Below are positions 18,273 through 26,177 of a stretch of DNA of 64,000 nucleotides, piece by piece. The DNA lies in NCBI GenBank assembly GCA_046329435.1, contig JAXLUR010000001.1, positions 496,001 to 560,000 of the forward strand. Direction: 5' to 3'. Origin of the DNA: M3007 sp046329435. GTDB taxonomy: Bacteria; Bacteroidota; Bacteroidia; Chitinophagales; Saprospiraceae. Both the position numbers and the translations under genes were made by a program. Position 1 is the stretch's first letter. Every line of letters begins with the position of its first letter. The notes under the pieces were generated by a model. It ran no database searches and was not told the origin of the DNA. It was given only the letters and a program-made list of their open reading frames with translations.

Positions 18273-18308
18273 TGAAAAGGAGTTGTTGCTGTTTGAAATG
18301 CAATTTAT

Positions 18309-19043
18309 TCAAGCCTGAAGATGAGCCAGCATGCGGCGGCGGACTTCTTCTTTCAGGTTGTTGATGTCGTCCGAGCCGAGTTGGCCCGTCGGGATGGGCT
18401 CCGACCACACAATCCGGAGGGTGCCGGGCCACAAATCGACAGCCCGCGCGCTGGCCGTCACTTGATGGATGTTGCACACTGTCTGTACGGCAATCGGGGC
18501 TTTGGTCTGAATGGCGATGCGAAAAGCGCCGTCGAAAAACGGCCCCAGGGGGTCTTCCGTACGGTTTCTTCCGCCTTCGGGGTATATAAAAATACTCCAG
18601 CCGGCTGCCAGCTGGTTTTTCAGATCGACCACGCTTCGGGCCCTGCTCATGGCGCTGCTGCGGTCAACAGTCAGACACATTTTTTTTACCACCCACCCGA
18701 ACACTGGGATTTTTTGCAGTTCCTGTTTGGCCAGGAAGCGAAAAATACCTGGAAATGCGGCTGCATTGACAATAAAATCGAGCGAGGTGCGGTGGTTGGA
18801 CACGATCACATAAGACTGCCGGGGGTCGAGGTGCTGTTTCCCTTCGACTTTCAGCCGGATACCGACCAAAGTCAAAAAAAGCGGCGTGAATACATGATGC
18901 AGGAAAGCAATGTTTCTTCTCAGCGCCCGCGGGCCGGGGGTGAGCACCATATTCACGAGTAATACAGGCACTCCCAGAACCAACATCATCAGGAGAAACA
19001 AAAAGACGCCCCAAATGGCCCAAATTTTGCGCAATATGATCAT
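18309..19043 (-). CDS. plsC: 1-acyl-sn-glycerol-3-phosphate acyltransferase
   Basis: The 244-residue inner-membrane enzyme adds the second acyl chain to lysophosphatidic acid. An N-terminal hydrophobic segment (about 8-35) precedes the acyltransferase block I NHRTSLD (83-89, the HX4D motif). A conserved FLAKQELQKIPVFGW segment and block III YPEGGRNR (154-161) follow. Length and motif spacing are normal for the family. It sits upstream of cbs and downstream of the PAP2/LptF pair on the same strand, so it is part of a lipid and envelope neighbourhood. The start ATG at 19043 begins MIILRKIW immediately before the hydrophobic segment. Confidence 0.9.
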   Translation of the reverse strand: MIILRKIWAIWGVFLFLLMMLVLGVPVLLVNMVLTPGPRALRRNIAFLHHVFTPLFLTLVGIRLKVEGKQHLDPRQSYVIVSNHRTSLDFIVNAAAFPGIFRFLAKQELQKIPVFGWVVKKMCLTVDRSSAMSRARSVVDLKNQLAAGWSIFIYPEGGRNRTEDPLGPFFDGAFRIAIQTKAPIAVQTVCNIHQVTASARAVDLWPGTLRIVWSEPIPTGQLGSDDINNLKEEVRRRMLAHLQA

Positions 19044-19114
19044 ATTCTTGACTAAGCGGCCGCGAAATTAGGCATTCCCGCCCTTCCGGCGTACACAGGG
19101 ACCATTCATTTGGC

Positions 19115-19762
19115 CTACAGACTTTTGTCGAGCCATTCGCGGCGCTGAAAAAAGGGCAGCTGGCCCAGTTGCCAGGCCAGCCAGGCCAGCATGAGGCCCA
19201 GCACAGCGCCGCCCAGCACGTCGCGCAAAAAATGTTGTACCAGAAATATCCTGGAAAATCCCACCATGACCGCCAGAAGCGCCAACGGGAGGCCCCAGCG
19301 CCGCGCGCGTGGGTCGAGCATGAGGGCAATGAGTCCGTACAGGGCAAAAGCGGCTGTCGTGTGCCCCGAAGGGAAGCTGGTACGGCCGATATTCAGGCGC
19401 TCGTCCGGCACGACAACCAACGTATCCAGTTTGCCGCTTTTTTCGAAATAGGTTTTGGGACGATCCATGGCAATCTGATCTTTCAGGGTGTACACCAGCG
19501 GCGATGTGAACAAACCGACCAGCGCGATCAGAACAGTGAACCTGAACCGCCAGAACATCGCTGCCACGCCAGCCAGCACAAAAGCCGGGGCTTCGCCCAA
19601 ATGTGTTACCCGACGGAAAAACGGATTGAGCCAGCCTTCCCGCCAGGGATTGAGGTAAAGAATTTCTTCACCGTAGGGAGTTATCGCGGCCAACACAATC
19701 GCAAGGGCGAAAAAAATCAGCACAGGAACCACAAACCAGGGATTGATCCACACTCTTTTCAT
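19115..19762 (-). CDS. PAP2-family membrane phosphatase
   Basis: The 215-residue integral membrane protein carries all three motifs of the type 2 phosphatidic acid phosphatase superfamily: KDQIAMDRP (94-102), PSGH (131-134) and SRIFLVQHFLRD (170-181). The nucleophilic His is His177. Possible substrates are phosphatidic acid, phosphatidylglycerol phosphate or undecaprenyl diphosphate; the sequence alone does not decide. Its ATG overlaps the stop of the LptF/LptG-like gene in an ATGA arrangement, which indicates translational coupling and fits a role in envelope lipid supply. Confidence 0.88.
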   Translation of the reverse strand: MKRVWINPWFVVPVLIFFALAIVLAAITPYGEEILYLNPWREGWLNPFFRRVTHLGEAPAFVLAGVAAMFWRFRFTVLIALVGLFTSPLVYTLKDQIAMDRPKTYFEKSGKLDTLVVVPDERLNIGRTSFPSGHTTAAFALYGLIALMLDPRARRWGLPLALLAVMVGFSRIFLVQHFLRDVLGGAVLGLMLAWLAWQLGQLPFFQRREWLDKSL

Positions 19763-21339
19763 GTCTGCGGCATCGTGTTTGTTTGTTTTTTACCAAACCG
19801 CGACCGTAAACGGTACATCAACCGGTCGAGCCGGTCGGTATTGAACATTTGAGAATCGTTCATGGCCCTGCGTGTTAGGAACGCGGCCACGGGTATGAGA
19901 ATCAGACAAGGCATCATGGCCGCCCAGAAAGGCGTGACGATATAGCGGTCCGACAATTTGCGGCACAATATGGTCAGCATGATGAACAGCACAAAAAAGA
20001 TGATCGACACCAAAATCGGGTAACCGAATCCGCCTTTCCGGATAATGGCGCCCATCGGTGCGCCGATGAAAAGGAAAATGAAACAGACCAGCGCGAAACT
20101 GTACTTGGTGTACAGTTCATAACCTGTTTTGGCGGCTTCTTTCCTGCGGTTTTCGATTTGCGAATTACGCGTTTCGAGCGTGGTTTTTGTTGCTCCGGCG
20201 CGGGCGTGCGCCTCTCTCAGAAGGGAAGGCCGATCGGCAGTTCGAAACGTCTCGTCAAAACTCGCGTACTCCGTTAAAGGTTTGCTCAATTCCTGTTTGG
20301 GCAAACGGGCAAAAGGATCGATCGCGGGTGTCGCAGGTGCAGAGGCATTGCTCTTCGGCTTTTTTCCAATGATACTCGCTTTTTTTTGCGCAATCGAATC
20401 CGCCGAAGGATTGGCGGCGGGCAGGGTTTTTACGGGCTGGCGCTTGAGGCTGGTCGTCAGGTCGGTGACGAGACTGCGACGCGTTTCATCCACCCCTCTT
20501 TTCAGCGAGTCGATACTTTGTCGCAACTGCTTCATACTCAACATGGAGCGCTGGCTTTTGAAACGATCCTCATCCGTAGCGTTCAGTTCGAACTCCTTCA
20601 TGTCCCAGACCTTCGTCCAGGATTCGAAATGAGTACGCACAAAGGGATATTTTTGTTTCGGGCCTTCACCAGCCGAAGGCGTCGGCTCCTGATACTGGTT
20701 GCCATCGAACAGGTGCATCACGAAATACCGCCCGTCGCGCGTGGTAAACATCTGGCCGCTGTCGGCCAGTATCTGGCTGAATTTGAGTTTTTGAATGTTG
20801 CTCTGGTCCTCGATCATCACATTTTTGATCGTTTCACCATCGCGTTCTTTGTCGCCAATACGAATGACAAACTGCCTGAAATCTTCGTTGAAAATGCCCT
20901 TTTCAAGTGTAAGGGCAGGTTTTTGGCGGCGAATGTCGTATAGCCTTGATTTGAATTTCAGGTTCGAAATAGGAATGATAAAATCGGAGCAGGCGTAAGA
21001 GAAAAAGGCAATGGCTGCTGCGCAAATAATCAGCGCACGCATGACACGAAGCAGGGAAATGCCGGCCGATTTCATGCTCGACAGTTCGTAGCGTTCGGCC
21101 AGGTTGCCCAGCACCATGACGGAAGAGATCAGCACGGCAATGGGCAAGGCCATAGGGAAAGTCGAGATGGACAAATAACCGATCAGCTCAAACAGCACCA
21201 GTATGCTGACACCTTTGCCGGCAATTTCGTCGATGTACAGCCACAAAAACTGCATTACCAGCACGAAAAGTGCGATACCAAAAGCCACTGCGAAAGGTCC
21301 CAGGAAACTCCTGAACAAGAGCTGATCAATTTTTTTCAT
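19759..21339 (-). CDS. LptF/LptG-family lipopolysaccharide export permease
   Basis: This 526-residue YjgP/YjgQ-family protein is the membrane permease that, with LptB, extracts lipopolysaccharide from the inner membrane. The N-terminus has three hydrophobic segments (about 12-125) with the coupling-helix motif LAERYELSSMKSAGIS. A periplasmic jellyroll-like region follows, then a Gln/Ser/Lys-rich linker and a helical stretch (about 290-400), then three more membrane segments ending near residue 495. The insertion makes it longer than proteobacterial LptF or LptG, as is usual in Bacteroidota. F and G cannot be separated here. The stop overlaps the start of the PAP2 gene, and rpe ends 20 bases upstream. 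Confidence 0.85.
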   Translation of the reverse strand: MKKIDQLLFRSFLGPFAVAFGIALFVLVMQFLWLYIDEIAGKGVSILVLFELIGYLSISTFPMALPIAVLISSVMVLGNLAERYELSSMKSAGISLLRVMRALIICAAAIAFFSYACSDFIIPISNLKFKSRLYDIRRQKPALTLEKGIFNEDFRQFVIRIGDKERDGETIKNVMIEDQSNIQKLKFSQILADSGQMFTTRDGRYFVMHLFDGNQYQEPTPSAGEGPKQKYPFVRTHFESWTKVWDMKEFELNATDEDRFKSQRSMLSMKQLRQSIDSLKRGVDETRRSLVTDLTTSLKRQPVKTLPAANPSADSIAQKKASIIGKKPKSNASAPATPAIDPFARLPKQELSKPLTEYASFDETFRTADRPSLLREAHARAGATKTTLETRNSQIENRRKEAAKTGYELYTKYSFALVCFIFLFIGAPMGAIIRKGGFGYPILVSIIFFVLFIMLTILCRKLSDRYIVTPFWAAMMPCLILIPVAAFLTRRAMNDSQMFNTDRLDRLMYRLRSRFGKKQTNTMPQT

Positions 21340-21359
21340 TCCAGATGCCGGCTGTTGTT

Positions 21360-22061
21360 TTACAACACAACGGATTTAAACGCTTTTAACGCCTCAATCG
21401 TTGCGACAGGGTCCTTGGCGCCGAAAACACTGCTGCCGGCCACCAGCACATCCGCCCCTGCCTGCAACAGGACCTCCGCGTTCTGGAGCCCTACCCCGCC
21501 GTCAATTTCGATCAAGGCAGAAGCGTGTGTGGAAAGGATCATTTCTTTTAACTGGCGGGTTTTGGCCAGACTGTTGTGTATGAATTTCTGGCCGCCAAAG
21601 CCGGGATTGACCGACATCAGGCACACCAGATCAATGTCTTCAATCACGTCGCGCAGCAATTCGACGGAAGTATGCGGGTTCAACGCCACCCCTGCCAGCG
21701 CACCCGTCTCCTTGATCTGGTGAATGGTGCGATGCAAATGCGGACAGGCTTCGTAATGTACCGTAATGACGTGGGCGCCCGCCTTGCGGAACGCCTCGAT
21801 GTACTTTTCCGGCTCCACGATCATCAGGTGCACGTCAAGCGGTTTGCGGGCAAGGCGGCCGATGGCTTCCACGATGAACATACCGAAGGTAATGTTCGGC
21901 ACGAAACGGCCATCCATGACATCGAGGTGAAACCAGTCGGCTTCACTGCGGTTGACCATGTCAATTTCGTCGGACAGCCGCGTGAAATCGGCAGCCAATA
22001 CGGAGGGAGCGATAAGGTGTTCTTTCACAGTTGATTGATTTTTAAAATCATCGGACGACAA
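21360..22061 (-). CDS. rpe: Ribulose-phosphate 3-epimerase
   Basis: This TIM-barrel enzyme interconverts ribulose 5-phosphate and xylulose 5-phosphate in the pentose phosphate pathway. Signatures are IAPSVLAADF (17-26), HLDVMDGRFVPN (45-56), HLM (78-80), VNPGFGGQKF (151-160) and IDGGVG (186-191), which include the metal-binding His and Asp residues. The ATG at 22061 overlaps the end of the upstream exonuclease gene by 14 bases. A GTG at codon 12 (position 22028) gives VKEHLIAPS, closer to the usual N-terminus, so the real start may be there. It is expressed with the exonuclease upstream and the LptF-like gene downstream. Confidence 0.93.
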   Translation of the reverse strand: MSSDDFKNQSTVKEHLIAPSVLAADFTRLSDEIDMVNRSEADWFHLDVMDGRFVPNITFGMFIVEAIGRLARKPLDVHLMIVEPEKYIEAFRKAGAHVITVHYEACPHLHRTIHQIKETGALAGVALNPHTSVELLRDVIEDIDLVCLMSVNPGFGGQKFIHNSLAKTRQLKEMILSTHASALIEIDGGVGLQNAEVLLQAGADVLVAGSSVFGAKDPVATIEALKAFKSVVL

Positions 22062-22806
22062 CGATCTGTTCGGGCAGCAAAAGCGGCAGGCGTTTCATGC
22101 GCAAAAACAACTGGACGGTCGCCAGCACGTCTTTTTCGCAATAAGAAGCGATGCGGTCGAGGTCGCGGTCTTCCCAGTACACCGTAGCCACGTCTCCGCC
22201 GGCTATATCATCCTTGGGAGAAGGGAAATCAAACACTGCCGCCAGCAGGCGCAGGGAGGTAAAGCTTTTGGAATCGCCAAACTTCCACATTTCCATCGTG
22301 TCGAGCAGGTGTTTGGTTTCCCAGGGCTTGCGGCCGGCAATGTCGAGCATTCGGGGCAATGCCAGCTGATTCACAAGCATACGGCGGCAGAGGTACGGAA
22401 TATCAAACTCCTTGATATTGTGCCCGCAGATGGCAAAACGCTCGGGGCTGCCAAAGTGTTTGTCGAGCAAATGGTTGAAATCTTCCAGCAGGTGCGCTTC
22501 GGAATGGCTGGCGAACGATTTGAGCCGCAGCAAGGGGCCTTCACCATTGGGCGAGCGCGTCAGAAAACCCACTGAGACGCAAATGATTTTTCCGAATTCG
22601 GCGTAGATGCCGGCTCTCGATGCAAAAAGTTCGGCTATTTGATCGAACTCCAGCTCGCCCTCGAAGTTGCGCAACAGGGATTTGCTTTTGATCGCCCACA
22701 ATTCCTGCATTTCTTCCGAAAGTTCGTCAAAATCCCGAACGGCCGGCACGGTTTCAATGTCGAGAAAGAGAATGTTGTAAAGATCGTAGGAATCGAAAAC
22801 AGACAT
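22048..22806 (-). CDS. PolB-like predicted 3'-5' exonuclease
   Basis: The 252-residue protein has an RNase H-like DEDDy exonuclease fold of the group related to the proofreading domain of family B DNA polymerases. The catalytic motifs are LFLDIETVP (Exo I, Asp and Glu), CGHNIKEFDIPYL (Exo II, Asp) and YCEKDVLATVQLF (Exo III, Tyr and Asp). It has no polymerase domain. Relatives in Bacteroidota are stand-alone and of unknown substrate. The gene heads the reverse-strand group that continues with rpe and the LptF-like gene, and a promoter-like TACCTTTG lies 40 bases upstream. Confidence 0.85.
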   Translation of the reverse strand: MSVFDSYDLYNILFLDIETVPAVRDFDELSEEMQELWAIKSKSLLRNFEGELEFDQIAELFASRAGIYAEFGKIICVSVGFLTRSPNGEGPLLRLKSFASHSEAHLLEDFNHLLDKHFGSPERFAICGHNIKEFDIPYLCRRMLVNQLALPRMLDIAGRKPWETKHLLDTMEMWKFGDSKSFTSLRLLAAVFDFPSPKDDIAGGDVATVYWEDRDLDRIASYCEKDVLATVQLFLRMKRLPLLLPEQIVVVR

Positions 22807-22845
22807 GGTTCAAATGCGTTTTGTGAAGCGCAATTGTGAGTCACG

Positions 22846-22853
22846 CAAAGGTA
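22846..22853 (-). promoter_or_regulatory. Candidate -7 promoter element for the exonuclease-rpe group
   Basis: On the reverse strand TACCTTTG matches the Bacteroidota TAnnTTTG element exactly and lies 40 bases ahead of the ATG at 22806. No TTTG is found at the ideal upstream spacing, so the assignment rests on the -7 match and position. Confidence 0.45.
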
Positions 22854-22980
22854 GAAACTTCCGGCAAGCGGGGCTCGGGCGAAAAAATTTTTCAAAAAAT
22901 CGACAGGTAAAACAAGGCTGAAAATCAAATACTTGCATGTTTTGCCAGAAAAAAAATTTCAAAAACTACCGACTCAAAAG

Positions 22981-23022
22981 GCAATAAAGCGAGGCCTTCC
23001 GCGGTTTATTGCGGGTCTTTTT
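22981..23022 (+). other. Terminator-like hairpin in the leader of the coiled-coil gene
   Basis: Within the 316-base gap between the divergent genes at 22806 and 23123, positions 22981-22991 pair with 23002-23012 (10 of 11) and are followed by GGGTC and six T. No forward-strand gene ends nearby, so this is not the end of a known transcript. It could be a leader attenuator or the end of an unannotated small RNA. The rest of the gap is A/T-rich and shows no gene. Confidence 0.4.
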
Positions 23023-23122
23023 TGAATACAATAAACGAAAACGAAACCAACACGACTGAAGGGTTGCCTATGATGCAAGATCAACATCATTTTAAAACGT
23101 TAAACCTTTCACTTTTAACATT

Positions 23123-24148
23123 ATGAGCACTCCCACCAATTTCAATCAGCCCACCAGCCCCGCGCCCTACGGATCCAACAACGAAGGCAACAATTCGAAA
23201 CGCATGCTCACCATGGCAGGCGTTGCGATCGCGGTGTTGCTCGTGGCCTGTATCGGCTTGCTAATCAGCAAATATCGCACCGGCCAGCAACTCGAATCCG
23301 CTTCGCTCGAACTGACCGAACAACGCTCCGCCTACAACGAACTCGACACCCAGTACAAAGACATTGTTGCACAACTCGAGCAACAAAAAGGGATCAGCGT
23401 CGAGCTCGACAACAAAATCAACGAACAACTGAAAGAACTGGCTGATCAGAAAACCCAGATCGAACAGCTGATCCGCGATAACAAAGACTACCGCAACGGC
23501 ATGGCCTCGCTGCAACGCCAAAAGAAAGAATTCCTTGCTGAAATCGACAAACTCAAGCAGCAAGTCGGTGTGCTGACGGACGCCAATACCCAGCTGACCA
23601 GCGAAAATCAAAACCTGAATACTTCGCTGACGGAAACCAAAGCCCGTCTCGACGAAGAATCTTCGGCCAAGGCAGCCCTGATCTCCGAAAAAACCCAGCT
23701 GGAAAGCGAGCGCAACACGCTCGGCAAAAAAGTTGACGTCGCTTCCGCTATCAAAGTGAGCAACGTACAGGTTTCTTCGGTGAAGGTGACCAACAGCGGC
23801 AAGGAGAAAACCCGCTCGAAGGCAAAAAATGTGGACAAACTGAAAATCTGCTTCCACACCGAAGCCAACGAAGTAACTCCGGCCGGTGAAGAAACCTTCT
23901 ACCTCCGCATCATCGACCCGACGGGCGCTCCGCTGGCCATCGAAAGCCTCGGCTCGGGCGTAGCCCAGGACAAGCGCAACCAGTCCGATGTACGCTACAC
24001 TACCACGGCCACGACCAACTACAACAACCAGGAAACCGACGTGTGCGGCTACTGGCAGCCGGGTCAGAACTTCGTAAAAGGCAAATACTCCGTGGAAGTT
24101 TACAACAAAGGCTACCTCGTCGGCAAAGGCGCTTTCAAACTCAACTGA
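23123..24148 (+). CDS. Membrane-anchored coiled-coil protein of unknown function
   Basis: I do not recognise a named family. The 341-residue product starts with a polar Pro/Asn-rich segment (1-27), then has one transmembrane helix (about 29-49), so it is anchored in the inner membrane with most of the chain probably periplasmic. Residues about 52-195 are a long coiled coil with heptad patterns. A compact beta-rich C-terminal domain (about 235-341) contains KICFHTEANEVTPAGEETFYLRI, split by me at KICFHTE and EETFYLRI, then DPTGAPLAIES, CGYWQPG and GKYSVEVYNKGYLVGKGAF. Proteins of this layout occur in Bacteroidota and are sometimes annotated as chromosome-segregation-like because of the coiled coil only. 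A strong terminator follows. Confidence 0.75.
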   Translation: MSTPTNFNQPTSPAPYGSNNEGNNSKRMLTMAGVAIAVLLVACIGLLISKYRTGQQLESASLELTEQRSAYNELDTQYKDIVAQLEQQKGISVELDNKINEQLKELADQKTQIEQLIRDNKDYRNGMASLQRQKKEFLAEIDKLKQQVGVLTDANTQLTSENQNLNTSLTETKARLDEESSAKAALISEKTQLESERNTLGKKVDVASAIKVSNVQVSSVKVTNSGKEKTRSKAKNVDKLKICFHTEANEVTPAGEETFYLRIIDPTGAPLAIESLGSGVAQDKRNQSDVRYTTTATTNYNNQETDVCGYWQPGQNFVKGKYSVEVYNKGYLVGKGAFKLN

Positions 24149-24170
24149 TCGCTCCCGAAGCCCTAAAACC

Positions 24171-24209
24171 AGAAAGCGGCTGCCTATCCCGGGCAGCCGC
24201 TTTCTTTTT
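24171..24209 (+). terminator. Rho-independent terminator after the coiled-coil gene
   Basis: A perfect 14-pair stem (24171-24184 with 24192-24205) with a 7-base loop is followed by a run of T. It lies 22 bases after the stop and also faces the end of the convergent lipoprotein gene. Confidence 0.9.
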
Positions 24210-24220
24210 GCCCCCGGCCT

Positions 24221-25417
24221 TCAATCCCAGAATGCTTCCCGCGCACGGTCCAGCGACCCGTGAATCAAGCTGAAATTCTCCTGTACGGCGCGCAGATCGA
24301 CATAGCGATCGACAATCCTGCCATTTCGAAAGAGGATGAATGTATTGGCAACATCCGGTGAAATTTTGCTGAACGATATTTCACTTTCCTCGTCGTGAAA
24401 AGAGGGCACGTACGTAAGGGCTACGTTTTTCAGGGTTAGTGAGGCAGCCATTGCTGCCAGTTGCTGCCTGGTTTTGAGCGGATGGTAATCCTTGTCGTTG
24501 CCGTACACGAAGTAGGCTTTCAGGTATTTTCCGCGCACCATGCTTTCTTTTTCCAGAAACACCAGCCACTGTTCGATGTCGGCCCAGTCGGGGTTCCTGC
24601 CGACGAAATACAGTACGCCTTCATATTTTCCATATTTACACACAGGACATGCCCGACTACCTTTGTCAGGGCCGGCTGCGTGAAAGGGCATGAAAGATGG
24701 CTGGTCTTCGCCGATTTCAAGCCCTGAAACAGGGGCCGCCGGGCGCTCCGGATAGTTCGGGATGTTCAGGCCAAGAATCACATCATGCCCTGCAATTTGA
24801 AGGTCGCCCTTGCTTGTCACGCGCAAAATGCCGCTTCCTCCACGGTTTTCAAGTCTCCGGCGCCGATCGGCAGTCAGGTTTTTGTCATCATCGAAAACAA
24901 ACTCATCCAGGTAGTATTCCTTGTCAATTTCGGGCTCCTTGACGGCCGGGTGAATGTGCGCGGGCAAATCGGAGCCGGGGTAAGGCGCCGGCCTGGACGT
25001 GTAAATGGCATACCTGCCCTGTTCGTCCGACTTGACCCAGCCCCTGATATAGCCATGCCGCACTACCCTTCTGTCCAGCCCCTCGCGGTCGGCATACAGG
25101 CCATTCCTGTCGGTGTGATAATAGTAGAGCATTACGCCGGGGGCGGGCGTCTTCCCGTCGCGCCGGAAGATCGTGCCGGTAATGAGCAACTTTTGGCCGC
25201 CTTTCTGATACCAGGCCGGGCTGGTGTCGATGGCGTTGACGACACTCGGCAAGCCAATGTACATAAATTCTCCGTTCTCAAACGGACCGCCCACCACCCC
25301 TACGCCAGTCGGTTCAGGCCGAGCCGCTTCGGGTTTGGGTAAAGCGGGCGAATTGGAACAACTTAGCAGGATAAATGCCATCCCGACGAAAGGGACAGCC
25401 GTTAATGTGTTTTTCAT
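24221..25417 (-). CDS. Lipoprotein fusing an intradiol-dioxygenase-like and a thioredoxin-like domain
   Basis: The 398-residue product has a lipoprotein signal with lipobox LLSC (Cys20). Residues about 65-225 match the intradiol ring-cleavage dioxygenase fold: GTIFRRDGKTPAPGVMLYYYHTDRNGLY, of which the key parts are GKTPAPGV and the first Tyr ligand at 108. DEQGRYAIYT and PAPYPG follow, with a second Tyr near 146, then AHIHPAV with His154 and His156. The Tyr2-His2 iron set is therefore plausible. Residues about 250-390 resemble a thioredoxin-like fold, with CPVC at 257-260 and ANTFILFRNGRIVDRYVDLR. Known intradiol enzymes split catechols, but exported relatives have other or unknown substrates. 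No partner gene lies nearby. The fusion and surface lipidation are unusual. Confidence 0.78.
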   Translation of the reverse strand: MKNTLTAVPFVGMAFILLSCSNSPALPKPEAARPEPTGVGVVGGPFENGEFMYIGLPSVVNAIDTSPAWYQKGGQKLLITGTIFRRDGKTPAPGVMLYYYHTDRNGLYADREGLDRRVVRHGYIRGWVKSDEQGRYAIYTSRPAPYPGSDLPAHIHPAVKEPEIDKEYYLDEFVFDDDKNLTADRRRRLENRGGSGILRVTSKGDLQIAGHDVILGLNIPNYPERPAAPVSGLEIGEDQPSFMPFHAAGPDKGSRACPVCKYGKYEGVLYFVGRNPDWADIEQWLVFLEKESMVRGKYLKAYFVYGNDKDYHPLKTRQQLAAMAASLTLKNVALTYVPSFHDEESEISFSKISPDVANTFILFRNGRIVDRYVDLRAVQENFSLIHGSLDRAREAFWD

Positions 25418-25492
25418 TTGAATTGTATTTATAAAAATTAGTAAGGAAAATTTTGTCTGAGTATTATTAAATTTTAAGATAAACCCTGTCTG

Positions 25493-25928
25493 TCACGGCT
25501 TCCGCAGCCAGTGGGTCGGTCGCTCTTTTTCAGCCCCCTGCAACCTTGCTTCGGGGTGCAGGCGCAGGTAATCGCGGGTGGGCATTCAATTCTTTTCGAT
25601 CATGTCGGCACAACGTTCGAGCGTTTCCAGACGCGCATCTTCAGGCATTTTACCAAAAGTGTTGAAATTCAATTCTTTACGCCCACCCGACACATGCCGT
25701 TCGATCCACCACCCTACCGGCTGTACATTGGCGTACCAGGGCCATTGCGTCTGGTTGGAAGGCAGTCGTAACAGGCCTTTTTCAACGAAGCCGCGATCTG
25801 ATCAGGCGGGGCATTAGTTGTTGAACATCCAGTTCGGGAACAGTTGGGGGTGGCGTTTTTTCTACGGGGAAAAACTGCAGCATGAGCAGCACGCCAAAAG
25901 AGACGAAAAGCCAAAGTGTTGTTTTCAT
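25493..25928 (-). pseudogene. Decayed haem-binding-domain protein
   Basis: Reading the reverse strand from the ATG at 25928 gives a membrane anchor (MKTTLWLFVSFGVLLML, QFFPVEKTPPP), which stops after 48 codons. Shifting by one base near 25810 restores APPDQIAASLKKACYDC. A second one-base loss right after that Cys restores SNQTQWPWYANVQPVGWW, HVSGGRKELNF and MPEDARLETLERCADMI, then an in-frame TGA, then MPTRDYLRLHPEARL to a stop at 25493. This pattern matches the haem-binding domain family, normally about 145 residues with a CxxCH site. The second lesion falls in the haem-ligand His codon. The two single-base losses exactly explain a total length two bases short of a multiple of three. Sequencing error is a possible alternative. 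Confidence 0.7.
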
Positions 25929-26110
25929 AATTTTTACAGGCAAAACTGGGCCGCCAGGCCAAACAGAAAATGGTTTGTAGCCCGCGGTCGCGCGATCGGC
26001 GACACTGTACGCCATCCGGTCGCTCAATGGCTTTGATCGCCGATTTTTTGCATTGCAGAGCCTGTTCGCGTTACAGAGCGACTATTGGTATTCGTCGGGG
26101 CAATGCCCGT

Positions 26111-26118
26111 TATCTTTG
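26111..26118 (+). promoter_or_regulatory. Candidate -7 element for the LytS/LytTR pair
   Basis: TATCTTTG matches TAnnTTTG exactly. It lies 8 bases before the ATG at 26126 and 60 bases before the GTG at 26178. Such an element would start transcription almost at the 26126 ATG. That would make the transcript leaderless for that start, or give a leader of about 50 bases for the GTG. Confidence 0.35.
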
Positions 26119-26177
26119 GGCAACCATGCTGAAAAGGATCATTTTACACCTTCTGCTATGGTGTTCTGGTCGAGCTG

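Noticed and set aside
16938..18275. A 445-residue forward open frame opposite the cystathionine beta-synthase gene
   Set aside because: The reverse-strand enzyme has all PLP and CBS motifs. The forward frame covers nearly the same bases with no family signature.
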